Shown here piece after piece: positions 8,946 through 15,858 of a stretch of 33,839 bases of DNA. Origin of the DNA: Rhizobiales bacterium UBA1912. GTDB taxonomy: Bacteria; Pseudomonadota; Alphaproteobacteria; Rhizobiales; Devosiaceae. Every line of letters begins with the position of its first letter. Position 1 is the first letter of the stretch. The translations under genes were made by a program, and so were the position numbers. The stretch is taken from positions 1-33,839 of the forward strand of contig DDGC01000017.1 in assembly GCA_002337455.1 (NCBI GenBank), read 5' to 3'. The notes under the pieces are model-generated. The model had not been told where the DNA came from and did not search any database. It saw only the letters and a program-made list of their open reading frames with translations.

Positions 8946-9854
8946 TCAGGGAATATGTTGGCCTTCAAAAAGCGGCTGCAAGGATTTGAACTGACGGGCG
9001 AGATGATCTGACAGGGCGCGCATTCTGGCGGTATATCGAAGTTCGGCGTGTGTGAGAAACCAAAGGTCGCTTGCAAGCGCGTCTATTGGGGCTCCAATTC
9101 GGCAAAGGCGCGGATCGCTGTCGGCGAAATAGCACGGAAGAATACCGAGGCCGACGCCGCTCGCCACCGCCGCGCCAAGTGTGAACAGGCTGTTGGCCTG
9201 CATAACGGCCCTGTCCGAAAAACCCTCTTGTTTGAGCCAAGCGGCAGAAGCCAGGTGGGCAAGTTCCCCATTCGGCACGATCCAATCCTGGTCCGCGATC
9301 GCAGTTTCAGCAATCGGCGCCGATTTGTGCGCGCGATAGACGCCAACGGCGATCTTGCACAGGCGCCGACCCACCAGATCACCGTCCGGTTCGCCACCGG
9401 CTCTGAGGGCAGCGTCCACTTCGCGCTGGCGCAAATTTGCCATACCGACACTGGAACGGACATCGAGCAAGATCTGCGGAAAGGCTTTTCGAAACTCTGC
9501 GAGCACTGGCATCAGTGGCCCGGCCACAAGAGTATCAACCGTTGCAAAGCGGATAGTGCCGGACGTTTCGGTATCGGCGTTGCCGATACGCGCTTCCAGC
9601 GAAGCGATCTCGTCAGCAAACCGTGCAGCGAGCCCGGCAGCTTCGCGTCCGGCCGCCGTGAGGGTAACGCCGGCGTTATCACGGCGAAAAACCAGCGTGC
9701 CCAAACGCTGCTCAAGTGCCTTGGCTTTTCTGAAGACGGTGGGGGTGCTGACACCCAGCTTTTCTGCGGCCGCGGCGAAAGAGCCGACCTGCGCTATCGC
9801 CAGAATCAGCCGTAAGTCATCCCAATGAAGCCGGAAGTTTTCGGAATACTGCAT
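8946..9854 (-). CDS. LysR-family transcriptional regulator
   Basis: A 302-residue regulator with an N-terminal winged helix-turn-helix (about 10-70: GSFAAAAEKLGVSTPTVFRK) and a LysR substrate-binding domain. It is only distantly similar to the neighbouring LysR protein at 8046, so this is not a recent duplication. The two LysR genes converge with 15 bp between their stops. This one is divergent from the cupin gene, 67 bp away, with a duplicated CTACACCA motif between them, so the cupin is its likeliest target. No alternative upstream start is needed, because the domain begins at once. Confidence 0.92.
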   Translation of the reverse strand: MQYSENFRLHWDDLRLILAIAQVGSFAAAAEKLGVSTPTVFRKAKALEQRLGTLVFRRDNAGVTLTAAGREAAGLAARFADEIASLEARIGNADTETSGTIRFATVDTLVAGPLMPVLAEFRKAFPQILLDVRSSVGMANLRQREVDAALRAGGEPDGDLVGRRLCKIAVGVYRAHKSAPIAETAIADQDWIVPNGELAHLASAAWLKQEGFSDRAVMQANSLFTLGAAVASGVGLGILPCYFADSDPRLCRIGAPIDALASDLWFLTHAELRYTARMRALSDHLARQFKSLQPLFEGQHIP

Positions 9855-9867
9855 TACATTTCTGATA

Positions 9868-9898
9868 CTACACCAATTTCATTTTTGACGCTACACCA
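9868..9898. promoter_or_regulatory. Direct repeat CTACACCA x2 between lysR and cupin gene
   Basis: CTACACCA occurs at 9868-9875 and 9891-9898, 23 bp start to start, about two helical turns. Both copies lie inside a 67-bp divergent promoter region. Same-face repeats of this kind suit a dimeric or tetrameric LysR protein. No clear -10/-35 pair is visible. Confidence 0.4.
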
Positions 9899-9921
9899 GG
9901 AATCTGACCTGGAGGTGACAT

Positions 9922-10386
9922 ATGCAGATACGAGATACTCAAGGCCATCCAACGGCTTGGAACGGTGAGATTGAAGGCCGGTCGATCGGCTCCGGCGTGT
10001 CGATCATCTTCAATTCTTTGAATTCCGTCGGCGAAGGTCCGAAGCTTCACCGCCATCCTTACACGGAGACGTTCATTCTCAGGAACGGGATCGTGTCGTT
10101 TGTTGTCGGGGCCGAGGAGATCGAGGCTAAGGCCGGTCAGGTCGTCGTGGTTCCAGCAGGTGTAGCGCACAAGTTCACCAGCAAGAGTGGGCACGTCGAG
10201 ATGATCGATATTCACGCCAACTCACATTTCATCACCGATTGGCTCGAATCCGAGATCGTAAAAAACCATTACGAAACGGGGAAGTTGCCCCCCCACCGAA
10301 GGTATTCGGAACAGTTCATTACCAACATCGACGGATCAAAGCATCGCGGTGCCGGGTCCTGCGACGATTACCTTCCACGTAATTGA
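9922..10386 (+). CDS. Cupin-domain protein
   Basis: A 154-residue single-domain cupin. The first metal motif appears as KLHRHPYTETFILRNG (two His and a Glu in the G(X)5HXH(X)3,4E(X)6G style). The second appears as AGQVVVVPAGVAHKFTS (PxG..H). It could be a small dioxygenase, isomerase or binding protein; activity cannot be assigned. GGAGGTGAC immediately before the ATG makes a strong ribosome site. Its last codons contain the palindromic site ATTAC-N7-GTAAT, 70 bp before the next gene, so the 3' end of this gene doubles as control DNA. Confidence 0.88.
   Translation: MQIRDTQGHPTAWNGEIEGRSIGSGVSIIFNSLNSVGEGPKLHRHPYTETFILRNGIVSFVVGAEEIEAKAGQVVVVPAGVAHKFTSKSGHVEMIDIHANSHFITDWLESEIVKNHYETGKLPPHRRYSEQFITNIDGSKHRGAGSCDDYLPRN
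10367..10383 (+). promoter_or_regulatory. Palindromic operator A (ATTAC-N7-GTAAT)
   Basis: ATTACCTTCCACGTAAT, with perfect half-sites, lies at the 3' end of the cupin gene, upstream of the SRPBCC/hydrolase pair. It matches operator B upstream of the VOC gene at 15 of 18 aligned bases. It is centred about 67 bp upstream of the start predicted from the promoter at 10406-10435. Confidence 0.55.
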
Positions 10387-10405
10387 TCTGCGTTCTCTAG
10401 AAGAG

Positions 10406-10435
10406 TTACGAGCGCACAGTCCAAAGAAATATACT
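10406..10435 (+). promoter_or_regulatory. Candidate promoter of the SRPBCC-hydrolase pair
   Basis: A good -10 (TATACT, 10430-10435) is paired with a poor -35 (TTACGA, 10406-10411, 18-bp spacing). A weak -35 with an operator further upstream fits activation rather than repression, but this is inference. Confidence 0.4.
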
Positions 10436-10455
10436 GTCTACTAAGGAGGACAACC

Positions 10456-10869
10456 ATGTCTATACAAGAAATTACCGTTGAAACCAGAGTCGCGGGGCCC
10501 GTTGAAAAGGCGTGGCGCGCCTACACGACGCCCGAAGACATCAAGCAATGGAATGCCGCCTCGGAGGACTGGCATTGTCCGGAGGCGACTGTCGACCTGC
10601 GCGAAGGCGGCACGTTCATGTCGCGCATGGAGGCCAGGGACGGCAGCATGGGTTTCGATTTTACCGGAACGTACAAGACGATGAAGATCCATGAGCTGAT
10701 CGAGTACACCTTCGGCGACCGCGCGGGCCGGGTCGAGTTTATCCCTGATGGGGACGGCACCCGACTGCGCGTGATCTTCGATGCAGAGACAGAATCCACA
10801 ATCGAGGAGCAGCGTGATGGCTGGCAATCTATCCTCGACAACTTCAAGCGTCACGTTGAAGCGAATTAG
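10456..10869 (+). CDS. SRPBCC (AHSA1/START-like) domain protein
   Basis: A 137-residue single-domain protein of the AHSA1/polyketide-cyclase-like SRPBCC superfamily. It opens with VETRVAGPVEKAWRAYTTPEDIKQWN, which encodes the first strand and the typical V-x-A-x-x-x-x-W-x-x-x-T pattern. It ends with EEQRDGWQSILDNFKRHVE, the long C-terminal helix. These proteins bind hydrophobic ligands in a cavity or act as co-chaperone-like modules; catalysis is uncertain. AAGGAGG a few bases before the ATG is a strong ribosome site. It is followed after 66 bp by an exported hydrolase gene, a likely operon behind the TATACT promoter and operator A. Confidence 0.88.
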   Translation: MSIQEITVETRVAGPVEKAWRAYTTPEDIKQWNAASEDWHCPEATVDLREGGTFMSRMEARDGSMGFDFTGTYKTMKIHELIEYTFGDRAGRVEFIPDGDGTRLRVIFDAETESTIEEQRDGWQSILDNFKRHVEAN

Positions 10870-10935
10870 AACAGGGCACAATTGCGGGCGTGACTGCTTT
10901 TGCTGAGTGCCCCGCATAACGAAAGAGGTTTCAAA

Positions 10936-11799
10936 ATGTTTCGCAAAACACTTCTCACAGCACTTCTGCTCATCGGTAGTCCTGCGCTCGCTCAGTCTGA
11001 GCCAACAGGAGACCGCGTCGAGGTCAATGGTATGCAGATGTACTACGAAGTCTCCGGCGAAGGCGATCCGTTAATCGTCCTCCACGGCGCATATATGAAC
11101 ATCCAGACAATGGGTGAAATCATTCCGAGGCTTGCCCAGACCCACCGCGTATACGCATTGGAGTTTCAGGGGCACGGGCGGACGAACGATATCGACCGGC
11201 CGGTCACATATCAAAATCTAGCGGACGATGTGGCTGGGTTTATGGAAGCCGTCGGTATCGAGAAGGCGGATATTTTCGGCTACTCGATGGGCGGCACAGC
11301 TGGACTGCAATTGGCAATCCGGCATCCCGAACGGGTGGATCAGTTGATCGTGGCATCGGTGGCGTATGACATGGAAGGCATGCAGCCCGACCATATCGCC
11401 TTTCTGCCGCAACTGGTACCGGAGATGTTTGTTGGAACCCCGTTCGAGGATGAGTGGCGCAAACTTGCCCCAAATCCCGAAGGCTATCGCGCGCACGTGG
11501 AGAGACTGATTGCGCTCGAGTTCGAACCGATGGCATGGGGCGATGATGTTGCCGCGATGGAAACACCGGTTCTGATTATCACGGGTGACGCCGATATTGC
11601 GACGCTTGAACACATGGTTGCGATGTTCCGTCTGTTGGGCGGCGGTGTGATGGGTGACATGGGAGTACCACTTCCAGCCTCGCGCCTTGCGATCATGCCG
11701 GCCACGTCACATACCGCCGTTATTGGCCAGACTGACATGTTGATGGGTTTCATCGAGCCATTTCTGAACGGCGAAGTACCAAGCGGCATGTTTCAATAG
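10936..11799 (+). CDS. Exported alpha/beta hydrolase
   Basis: A 287-residue hydrolase with an N-terminal signal peptide (basic start, hydrophobic core 5-17, cut near ALAQ), so it should act in the periplasm. The alpha/beta-hydrolase core shows the oxyanion region LHGAYMN, the nucleophile elbow GYSMGG (Ser117), an acid at Asp218 or Asp220 (ITGDAD) and His259 (ATSHTA). Substrate unknown; ester or lactone hydrolysis is plausible for this fold. The frame could begin at 10900, but the ATG at 10936 has AAAGAGG seven bases upstream and gives the signal peptide at the very N-terminus. Confidence 0.9.
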   Translation: MFRKTLLTALLLIGSPALAQSEPTGDRVEVNGMQMYYEVSGEGDPLIVLHGAYMNIQTMGEIIPRLAQTHRVYALEFQGHGRTNDIDRPVTYQNLADDVAGFMEAVGIEKADIFGYSMGGTAGLQLAIRHPERVDQLIVASVAYDMEGMQPDHIAFLPQLVPEMFVGTPFEDEWRKLAPNPEGYRAHVERLIALEFEPMAWGDDVAAMETPVLIITGDADIATLEHMVAMFRLLGGGVMGDMGVPLPASRLAIMPATSHTAVIGQTDMLMGFIEPFLNGEVPSGMFQ

Positions 11800-11880
11800 T
11801 GACCTCAAGGTTCCGCGATCTCTCCTAAGGTCTTTCATCTTTTGATGGACCCATAAGACGGCCCCTGGGCCCTGGTTTTA

Positions 11881-11925
11881 TCGCGAGGCGGGTGATTGCG
11901 TTTGCCTCAATCGTCCGCCTCGCGA
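11881..11925. other. Long hairpin, 18-bp stem
   Basis: The left arm TCGCGAGGCGG-GT-GATTG pairs with CAATC-GT-CCGCCTCGCGA over 18 positions, counting two central G-U pairs. The loop is 9 nt. No T-run follows in either direction, so it is not a standard terminator. It may be a structured RNA element or a recombination or replication site. It lies in the roughly 590-bp gene-poor gap between the hydrolase and the XRE-LuxR gene. Confidence 0.5.
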
Positions 11926-11980
11926 AGTGGAGCCAACATTTCTCGCTGATTAAGCTCTTCTTGGAGCCCTTTCGACGGGC

Positions 11981-12124
11981 CTATTGGCGGCCATCACTGC
12001 TGGCCCACGAAGACTCTTTTGTGATGTACGCCAACAGTCGTTGCTGCTCGGCGGGCCCCTCCCGATCGTCCTCCTCAGCCACTACATCGCGGAGATTTCG
12101 CAATTGCCGATATGTTGCGCGCAC
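11981..12124 (-). CDS. Possible small or remnant protein, 47 residues
   Basis: An open minus-strand frame with a protein-like composition (charged helices such as QLRNLRDVVAEEDDREG) ends at a TAG. A GTG start at 12124 would give 47 residues, but I see no good ribosome site. The frame is open a further seven codons upstream to a TGA. It may be the C-terminal end of a decayed gene. No family recognised. This gap otherwise contains only the hairpin at 11881 and an imperfect AT-rich inverted repeat near 12234-12254. Confidence 0.25.
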   Translation of the reverse strand: MRATYRQLRNLRDVVAEEDDREGPAEQQRLLAYITKESSWASSDGRQ

Positions 12125-12392
12125 AAACTCTGGAACAGCATGAAGTCAGCGCCAGGATGAGGGCGCGCCCGGCTGGGAGCCGTGGAAGGACCACTGGGAG
12201 CTCGCTCGGAAGTGGGTTGCTGAAGCGTGTGACGTTTAAGCCGGCATTTAAAACCTGCATCGGCCTCTTTATTTCGCCGAACAATTCATTCAACGTGACG
12301 TTGCTGAGCATCCCCGCTGATTTTCTGTTGTCAGCACCCGGAGTCCGACCGACTTGTAAACATTATTGGCTGAAAAGATTGGCAATGCGACG

Positions 12393-13403
12393 GTGACTTT
12401 GACTGACCAATCTGAATCCTTTGGACAGGTCCTGGCCGCACATAGACGCGGGCGAGGATTGTCGCAGCTCGCGCTATCGCTGGATGCGGAGGTTTCGACG
12501 CGTCATATCAGTTTCCTCGAAACAGGTCGCTCCACGCCGACGCGCGAGATGATACATCGGCTCGCCGCGGTGTTGGACCTTGATGCGACTAATCGCCTTG
12601 CGATGTTGAAGGCTGCTGGTTTTTGGGAAGCATCTACAAAGGTGTCGAACCTGGACACCAGTTCCAATTGCCACACAAACGCTGATCTGGACACAGTGAT
12701 TTCGATCGAAGCTGCTGGCAGCGCAGAAGACGCCCTTGAGATAGCGGCAGCTGCACTTGCCCGCATAGGGCTGACGCAGTTTTTTACCGGAATCCTTGAA
12801 GATGCTGGTTCTGGGCGGAGATTTCAAATTTCCCACCATCAGGTTTTACGTGCGCCTATCGGATGGATGCTTCACTACGGTGCTCGCAATTATGCTGCGA
12901 TTGACCCCCTCGTGCGCGAAACCAAGGCACGTCATTTGCCGTTTTTCTGGAGTGATCTGTTCGGATCTGGGGCTATCCCACTTCCTGCTGTGCGCCGGAT
13001 GCTGGATGAGGCGACGGATTTTCGAGTTTGCAATGGGTTCGTCATGCCGGTTCACCGGGCGGATGGCAAAGTTCACGCACTTTCTTCGATGGCACAAGAT
13101 CTCGATGTCCGCGACCCGAGCGTTCGCGCAACAGCGCGGGCAGTGTCCGTGGCGCTGCTGCACAGGATCGATGAACTCGGCTTACCCGAAGCAAGTGTAG
13201 ATCTGACGTTGGGTCAGATTGAGTGCGACCTCCTTTCCTATCTCTTTGAAGGCCATTCCATAGATTGGATCGCCGATCGATACCGTTCCGATCGGACCGA
13301 CATCTTACGAGCCGTTTCAGCAGTCTGCGCCAAGTTTGGCACCAGCGATTCCCTTGAAGCCGGCTTGCGCGCCCGACGGATAGGCTTGCTCACTTCAAAC
13401 TGA
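12393..13403 (+). CDS. XRE-LuxR fusion regulator (AHL-receptor-like, HTH at both ends)
   Basis: A 336-residue regulator with three parts. An XRE helix-turn-helix (about 9-72, with RHISFLETGRSTPTREMI) closely resembles that of the MmyB-type regulator 2 kb away. An autoinducer-binding domain (about 112-261) follows. A GerE-type helix-turn-helix (about 271-333) closes the protein. Aligned to TraR/LuxR, the signal-pocket residues are all present: Trp158, Tyr162, Asp171, Pro172, Trp186 and Gly215. So are the GerE residues Glu277, Leu281 and Gly287 at canonical spacing. It should bind an acyl-homoserine lactone or a related small signal and DNA. No luxI is visible, so it would be a LuxR solo. No ATG start exists; I chose GTG at 12393, which overlaps an upstream stop (GTGA). 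TTG at 12366 is the alternative. Confidence 0.85.
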   Translation: MTLTDQSESFGQVLAAHRRGRGLSQLALSLDAEVSTRHISFLETGRSTPTREMIHRLAAVLDLDATNRLAMLKAAGFWEASTKVSNLDTSSNCHTNADLDTVISIEAAGSAEDALEIAAAALARIGLTQFFTGILEDAGSGRRFQISHHQVLRAPIGWMLHYGARNYAAIDPLVRETKARHLPFFWSDLFGSGAIPLPAVRRMLDEATDFRVCNGFVMPVHRADGKVHALSSMAQDLDVRDPSVRATARAVSVALLHRIDELGLPEASVDLTLGQIECDLLSYLFEGHSIDWIADRYRSDRTDILRAVSAVCAKFGTSDSLEAGLRARRIGLLTSN

Positions 13404-13499
13404 CTTTGTCGTGACGAGAATTTTTCAGAAGTAGGTTCTTCTGAACTTCGTCTCACCACTGGCGCGTCGTACATTGATTGCAATGGTGACCACGGCCAT

Positions 13500-14042
13500 T
13501 CATTGGACCATGTACTGATCCCAGAACCCTGCCTCCGGATCGATCTGCTCGACGACATCAACGAGCACCCCTGCAGGATCGCGGGTCATAAAACGGCGCT
13601 GCCCCCAATCTTCATCTGTTAGCGGATGGATAATCGGTGCGCCTGCGGCTTCGAAGCGCTCGAAGGTGTTCACGGCGTCCGACACCTCGACAGTCAAGAT
13701 CATGCCTTCGCCGTTAAAATTCTCCGGTCCCGGAGGATTGGACGGATGATCGGGATGCATGAACGCCAATGTGGCGCCCCGGGTGCCATCTTCGGCAGGA
13801 CCGGTCAGATAAACGAACCAGCTTGCCTCGAAAGCGACGTCAAATCCAAAATGTTCAACGTAGAAATCGCGCACTTCCCGCAGTTGCGGTGTGGTGATCA
13901 GTGGATAAAGGTCGCGGACTTTCATTGTTTGTACTTCCTCAGCTCTTGCAGTCATTGCAACGAGAAGGCTGGCAACCAGCGCGGTGGTAAATACGATGGT
14001 GAAGGCGTGTTGGAAAATTGGTCGAAAATGTGTCTTCTGCAT
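13500..14042 (-). CDS. Exported VOC (glyoxalase/bleomycin-resistance fold) protein
   Basis: A 180-residue protein with one VOC-type betaalphabeta-betabeta module region (about 45-170). The first strand is LYPLITTPQLREVRDFYVEHFGF and the closing strand is RDPAGVLVDVVEQ, with metal-position residues not certain. Unusually, it starts with a signal peptide (about 1-35: a His/Arg-rich n-region, a hydrophobic core ending in LVAMTARA, then EE), so it is predicted to be periplasmic. An internal ATG at 13925 with GAGGAAG upstream would give a cytosolic form; the outer ATG also has an AGAGGTG site, so both are usable. It could modify or sequester a small metabolite. Operator B lies about 100 bp upstream. 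Confidence 0.85.
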   Translation of the reverse strand: MQKTHFRPIFQHAFTIVFTTALVASLLVAMTARAEEVQTMKVRDLYPLITTPQLREVRDFYVEHFGFDVAFEASWFVYLTGPAEDGTRGATLAFMHPDHPSNPPGPENFNGEGMILTVEVSDAVNTFERFEAAGAPIIHPLTDEDWGQRRFMTRDPAGVLVDVVEQIDPEAGFWDQYMVQ

Positions 14043-14140
14043 GGGGTCGCACCTCTCTGGATGTTGCTTGTGTTGCCCGAATGGCGGTTTTTAGCCGCGC
14101 TTACAGTATCCATGACTAGGGTGCAGCAGAACTGCGATCA

Positions 14141-14157
14141 ATTACGTTTCAGGTAAT
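14141..14157 (-). promoter_or_regulatory. Palindromic operator B (ATTAC-N7-GTAAT)
   Basis: On the minus strand ATTACCTGAAACGTAAT has perfect half-sites and lies about 100 bp upstream of the VOC start. A GATACT -10-like element follows 30 bp downstream. The flanking TTG is shared with operator A. Confidence 0.55.
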
Positions 14158-14219
14158 GATGAAAGGGTAAGGTAACCTTCGATCGACCGAAGCCGCCTCG
14201 CGGAAACTTTCTTGGCTAC

Positions 14220-15028
14220 TCATTCGGGATCCGAATAACTGCGCTTCAGTAAGTCCGCCGTTTCTTGATCTGCCGGAAAGAACGACTCGATCGTGAGTTC
14301 AGACAAACCCACATCAAGCGCGGTTCCAAAAATCGTCGTCGTGCTAATCAGTGAAAGGGTCCCGTTTTCACTCGACAAGCGAAGCGGAACGGCAATGCCA
14401 CCCAGACTTGGCGTTTCGTGGCGACTAGTTTCGCCAGATCGGCGGCTCGGATAGGATCTCAGCTCGTCTTTGAGTTTGATCAGTGTCGAGTCCGCTGTGT
14501 TGTCGATCTCGCGAGAGAGGCGGCGCAAGAGATGCTCTCGCCATTCCTCAAAGTTCTCAATTCGCGGGGCGATGCCACCTGGATGCAAGGCCAGTCGCAG
14601 GATGTTTACGGTGGCTTCAGCAGTTCGTCATCGGCTCCACACAAGAGTTGCGGAACCGCACGGTTGGCATGAAGAAGGTTCCAATGCCGGTCCACTGCAA
14701 TTGCGGGATAGGGCTCGTGCCCACGCAGGATAAGGTCGACCGCCTCACTACCGGATTTCAGTTCGGGATCGTCGACGTCGCGAGAAGCATAGACTGGCGC
14801 AAATCCTGCTGCCGCCAACAGCGCGTTGCGCTCTCTCAATGGAATGGCGAGTTGATCTGCCAGGCGTATGATCATGGATCGGCTGGGCGCGCTGCGGCCC
14901 GATTCAATGAAGCTTAAGTGCCGTTGCGAAACCTCGGCCTCGTTGGCCAGAGCCAATTGGCTCAGCGACCGGCGCTGCCGCCACTCCCGTAGCAACGTAC
15001 CAGCTGTGTCATATGCGATTGCACTCAT
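14220..15028 (-). pseudogene. XRE/MmyB-type transcriptional regulator, frameshifted
   Basis: The N-terminal XRE helix-turn-helix (RHLSFIESGRSAPSRSMI) and the start of the MmyB-type ligand-binding domain are read from 15028 to 14606, ending ...DDELLKPP-stop. The rest of the domain continues in another frame from about 14608 (VNILRLALHPGGIAPRI...) down to 14220. Adding one G in the CCACCG/GTAAAC junction restores a single protein of about 269 residues, the normal family size. So this is a single-base loss, a sequencing error, or rarely a programmed frameshift. The family is thought to sense fatty-acid-like ligands. It is divergent from the small membrane protein, with operator C between them. 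Confidence 0.85.
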
Positions 15029-15063
15029 GAGGGAATGCTAGCGTTGCCGCACCGTCGAGAACA

Positions 15064-15080
15064 ACTACCTGCCAAGTAAT
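15064..15080 (+). promoter_or_regulatory. Palindromic operator C (ACTAC-N7-GTAAT)
   Basis: ACTACCTGCCAAGTAAT has one base off the perfect half-site of operators A and B. It lies between the divergent XRE regulator (about 44 bp upstream of its start) and the small membrane protein gene, so it may control both. Confidence 0.5.
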
Positions 15081-15152
15081 CGACTGCGGCGCCACAGTTG
15101 ATCAAATAGCGAGCGAACGCCCAATCGGATCAAATGTGAAAGAAAGCCCGCT

Positions 15153-15542
15153 ATGCCGACCACTCAATCCTCACTGTCGATGAAAAGCATTCTTTTGATT
15201 GACGCAGCCACATGTCTCTTGATGGGGGCCGCCCTGTTGGTTGCGACGGGCATGATCGCCTGTCTGACCGGCATTCCCCAATCCCTGCTGTTTTATGCGG
15301 GGGTGCTCCTCGTCCCAATTGGTCTGTTCATGGCTGCAACGGGAGTTTGGTGGAGAGAAAGCTCTTTCGCCATCTGGATGATCATTGTCGGGAATGTGCT
15401 TTGGGTTGTGGCCAGCCTCGCACTGTTGTCAGGCATCATCGCCCCGAACGCTCTCGGTGTTATTTTCATTCTCGCGCAAGCAGTTGTGGTGGCAGTGCTC
15501 GCCTGGCTCGAACTGAAGGCGCATCGATCAGGGCGGTCGTAG
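15153..15542 (+). CDS. Small integral membrane protein (about four helices)
   Basis: A 129-residue hydrophobic protein with about four predicted membrane helices (roughly 12-33, 44-63, 70-92, 98-120) and a basic C-terminal tail. No catalytic motif or named family is recognised; it resembles small uncharacterised membrane proteins found next to XRE regulators. The ATG at 15153 has only an AAAGAAAG-like purine stretch upstream. An internal ATG at 15180 (MKSILLID) would remove a polar leader and is also possible. Operator C lies 70-90 bp upstream. Function unknown. Confidence 0.8.
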   Translation: MPTTQSSLSMKSILLIDAATCLLMGAALLVATGMIACLTGIPQSLLFYAGVLLVPIGLFMAATGVWWRESSFAIWMIIVGNVLWVVASLALLSGIIAPNALGVIFILAQAVVVAVLAWLELKAHRSGRS

Positions 15543-15550
15543 CAACGTGA

Positions 15551-15838
15551 TTTCCGCCGTTTCTGCGTGCAAGCGAGCCGACTTCGTGCGGCGCTGGCTT
15601 TGGGTATCGAACAGTCTGCGTCACCACCGCATTCGCGACCTCGAACGATGTAGGCGCTGCCCTTTTCATTCCGCATTCGGGCGACGAGGCTGGCGCACTG
15701 AATCCCGACCGACCAAGAGCAACCTGGGACGTTACGTTCACGGATTTTTTGGAGTGGTCGCCTGTTACGACCGTTGTATCATATGCCGGCCAGGAAGGTC
15801 TGACGTCCACACTGGAGTGCCTTGAGAGCTGTTCCTGA
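15551..15838 (+). pseudogene. Start-less open frame, probable gene remnant
   Basis: A plus-strand frame open from a TGA at 15548 to a TGA at 15836 has no ATG, GTG or TTG near its beginning. Its translation looks protein-like, with Trp, Asp and Glu well represented (for example RATWDVTFTDFLEWSPVTTVV). It ends 20 bp before the DUF1801 gene. A minus-strand frame of similar length (15466-15810) overlaps it. Family not recognised. Confidence 0.3.
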
Positions 15839-15858
15839 CCCTCAGCGAGAAGAAGACG

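Noticed and set aside
9048..9815. A 255-residue plus-strand frame opposite the second LysR gene
   Set aside because: Shadow of a convincing LysR coding frame; composition is not protein-like.
9852..9873. A fourth ATTAC-like site in the lysR-cupin region
   Set aside because: Only one half-site matches well; the second half differs at two of five bases, so it was not counted.
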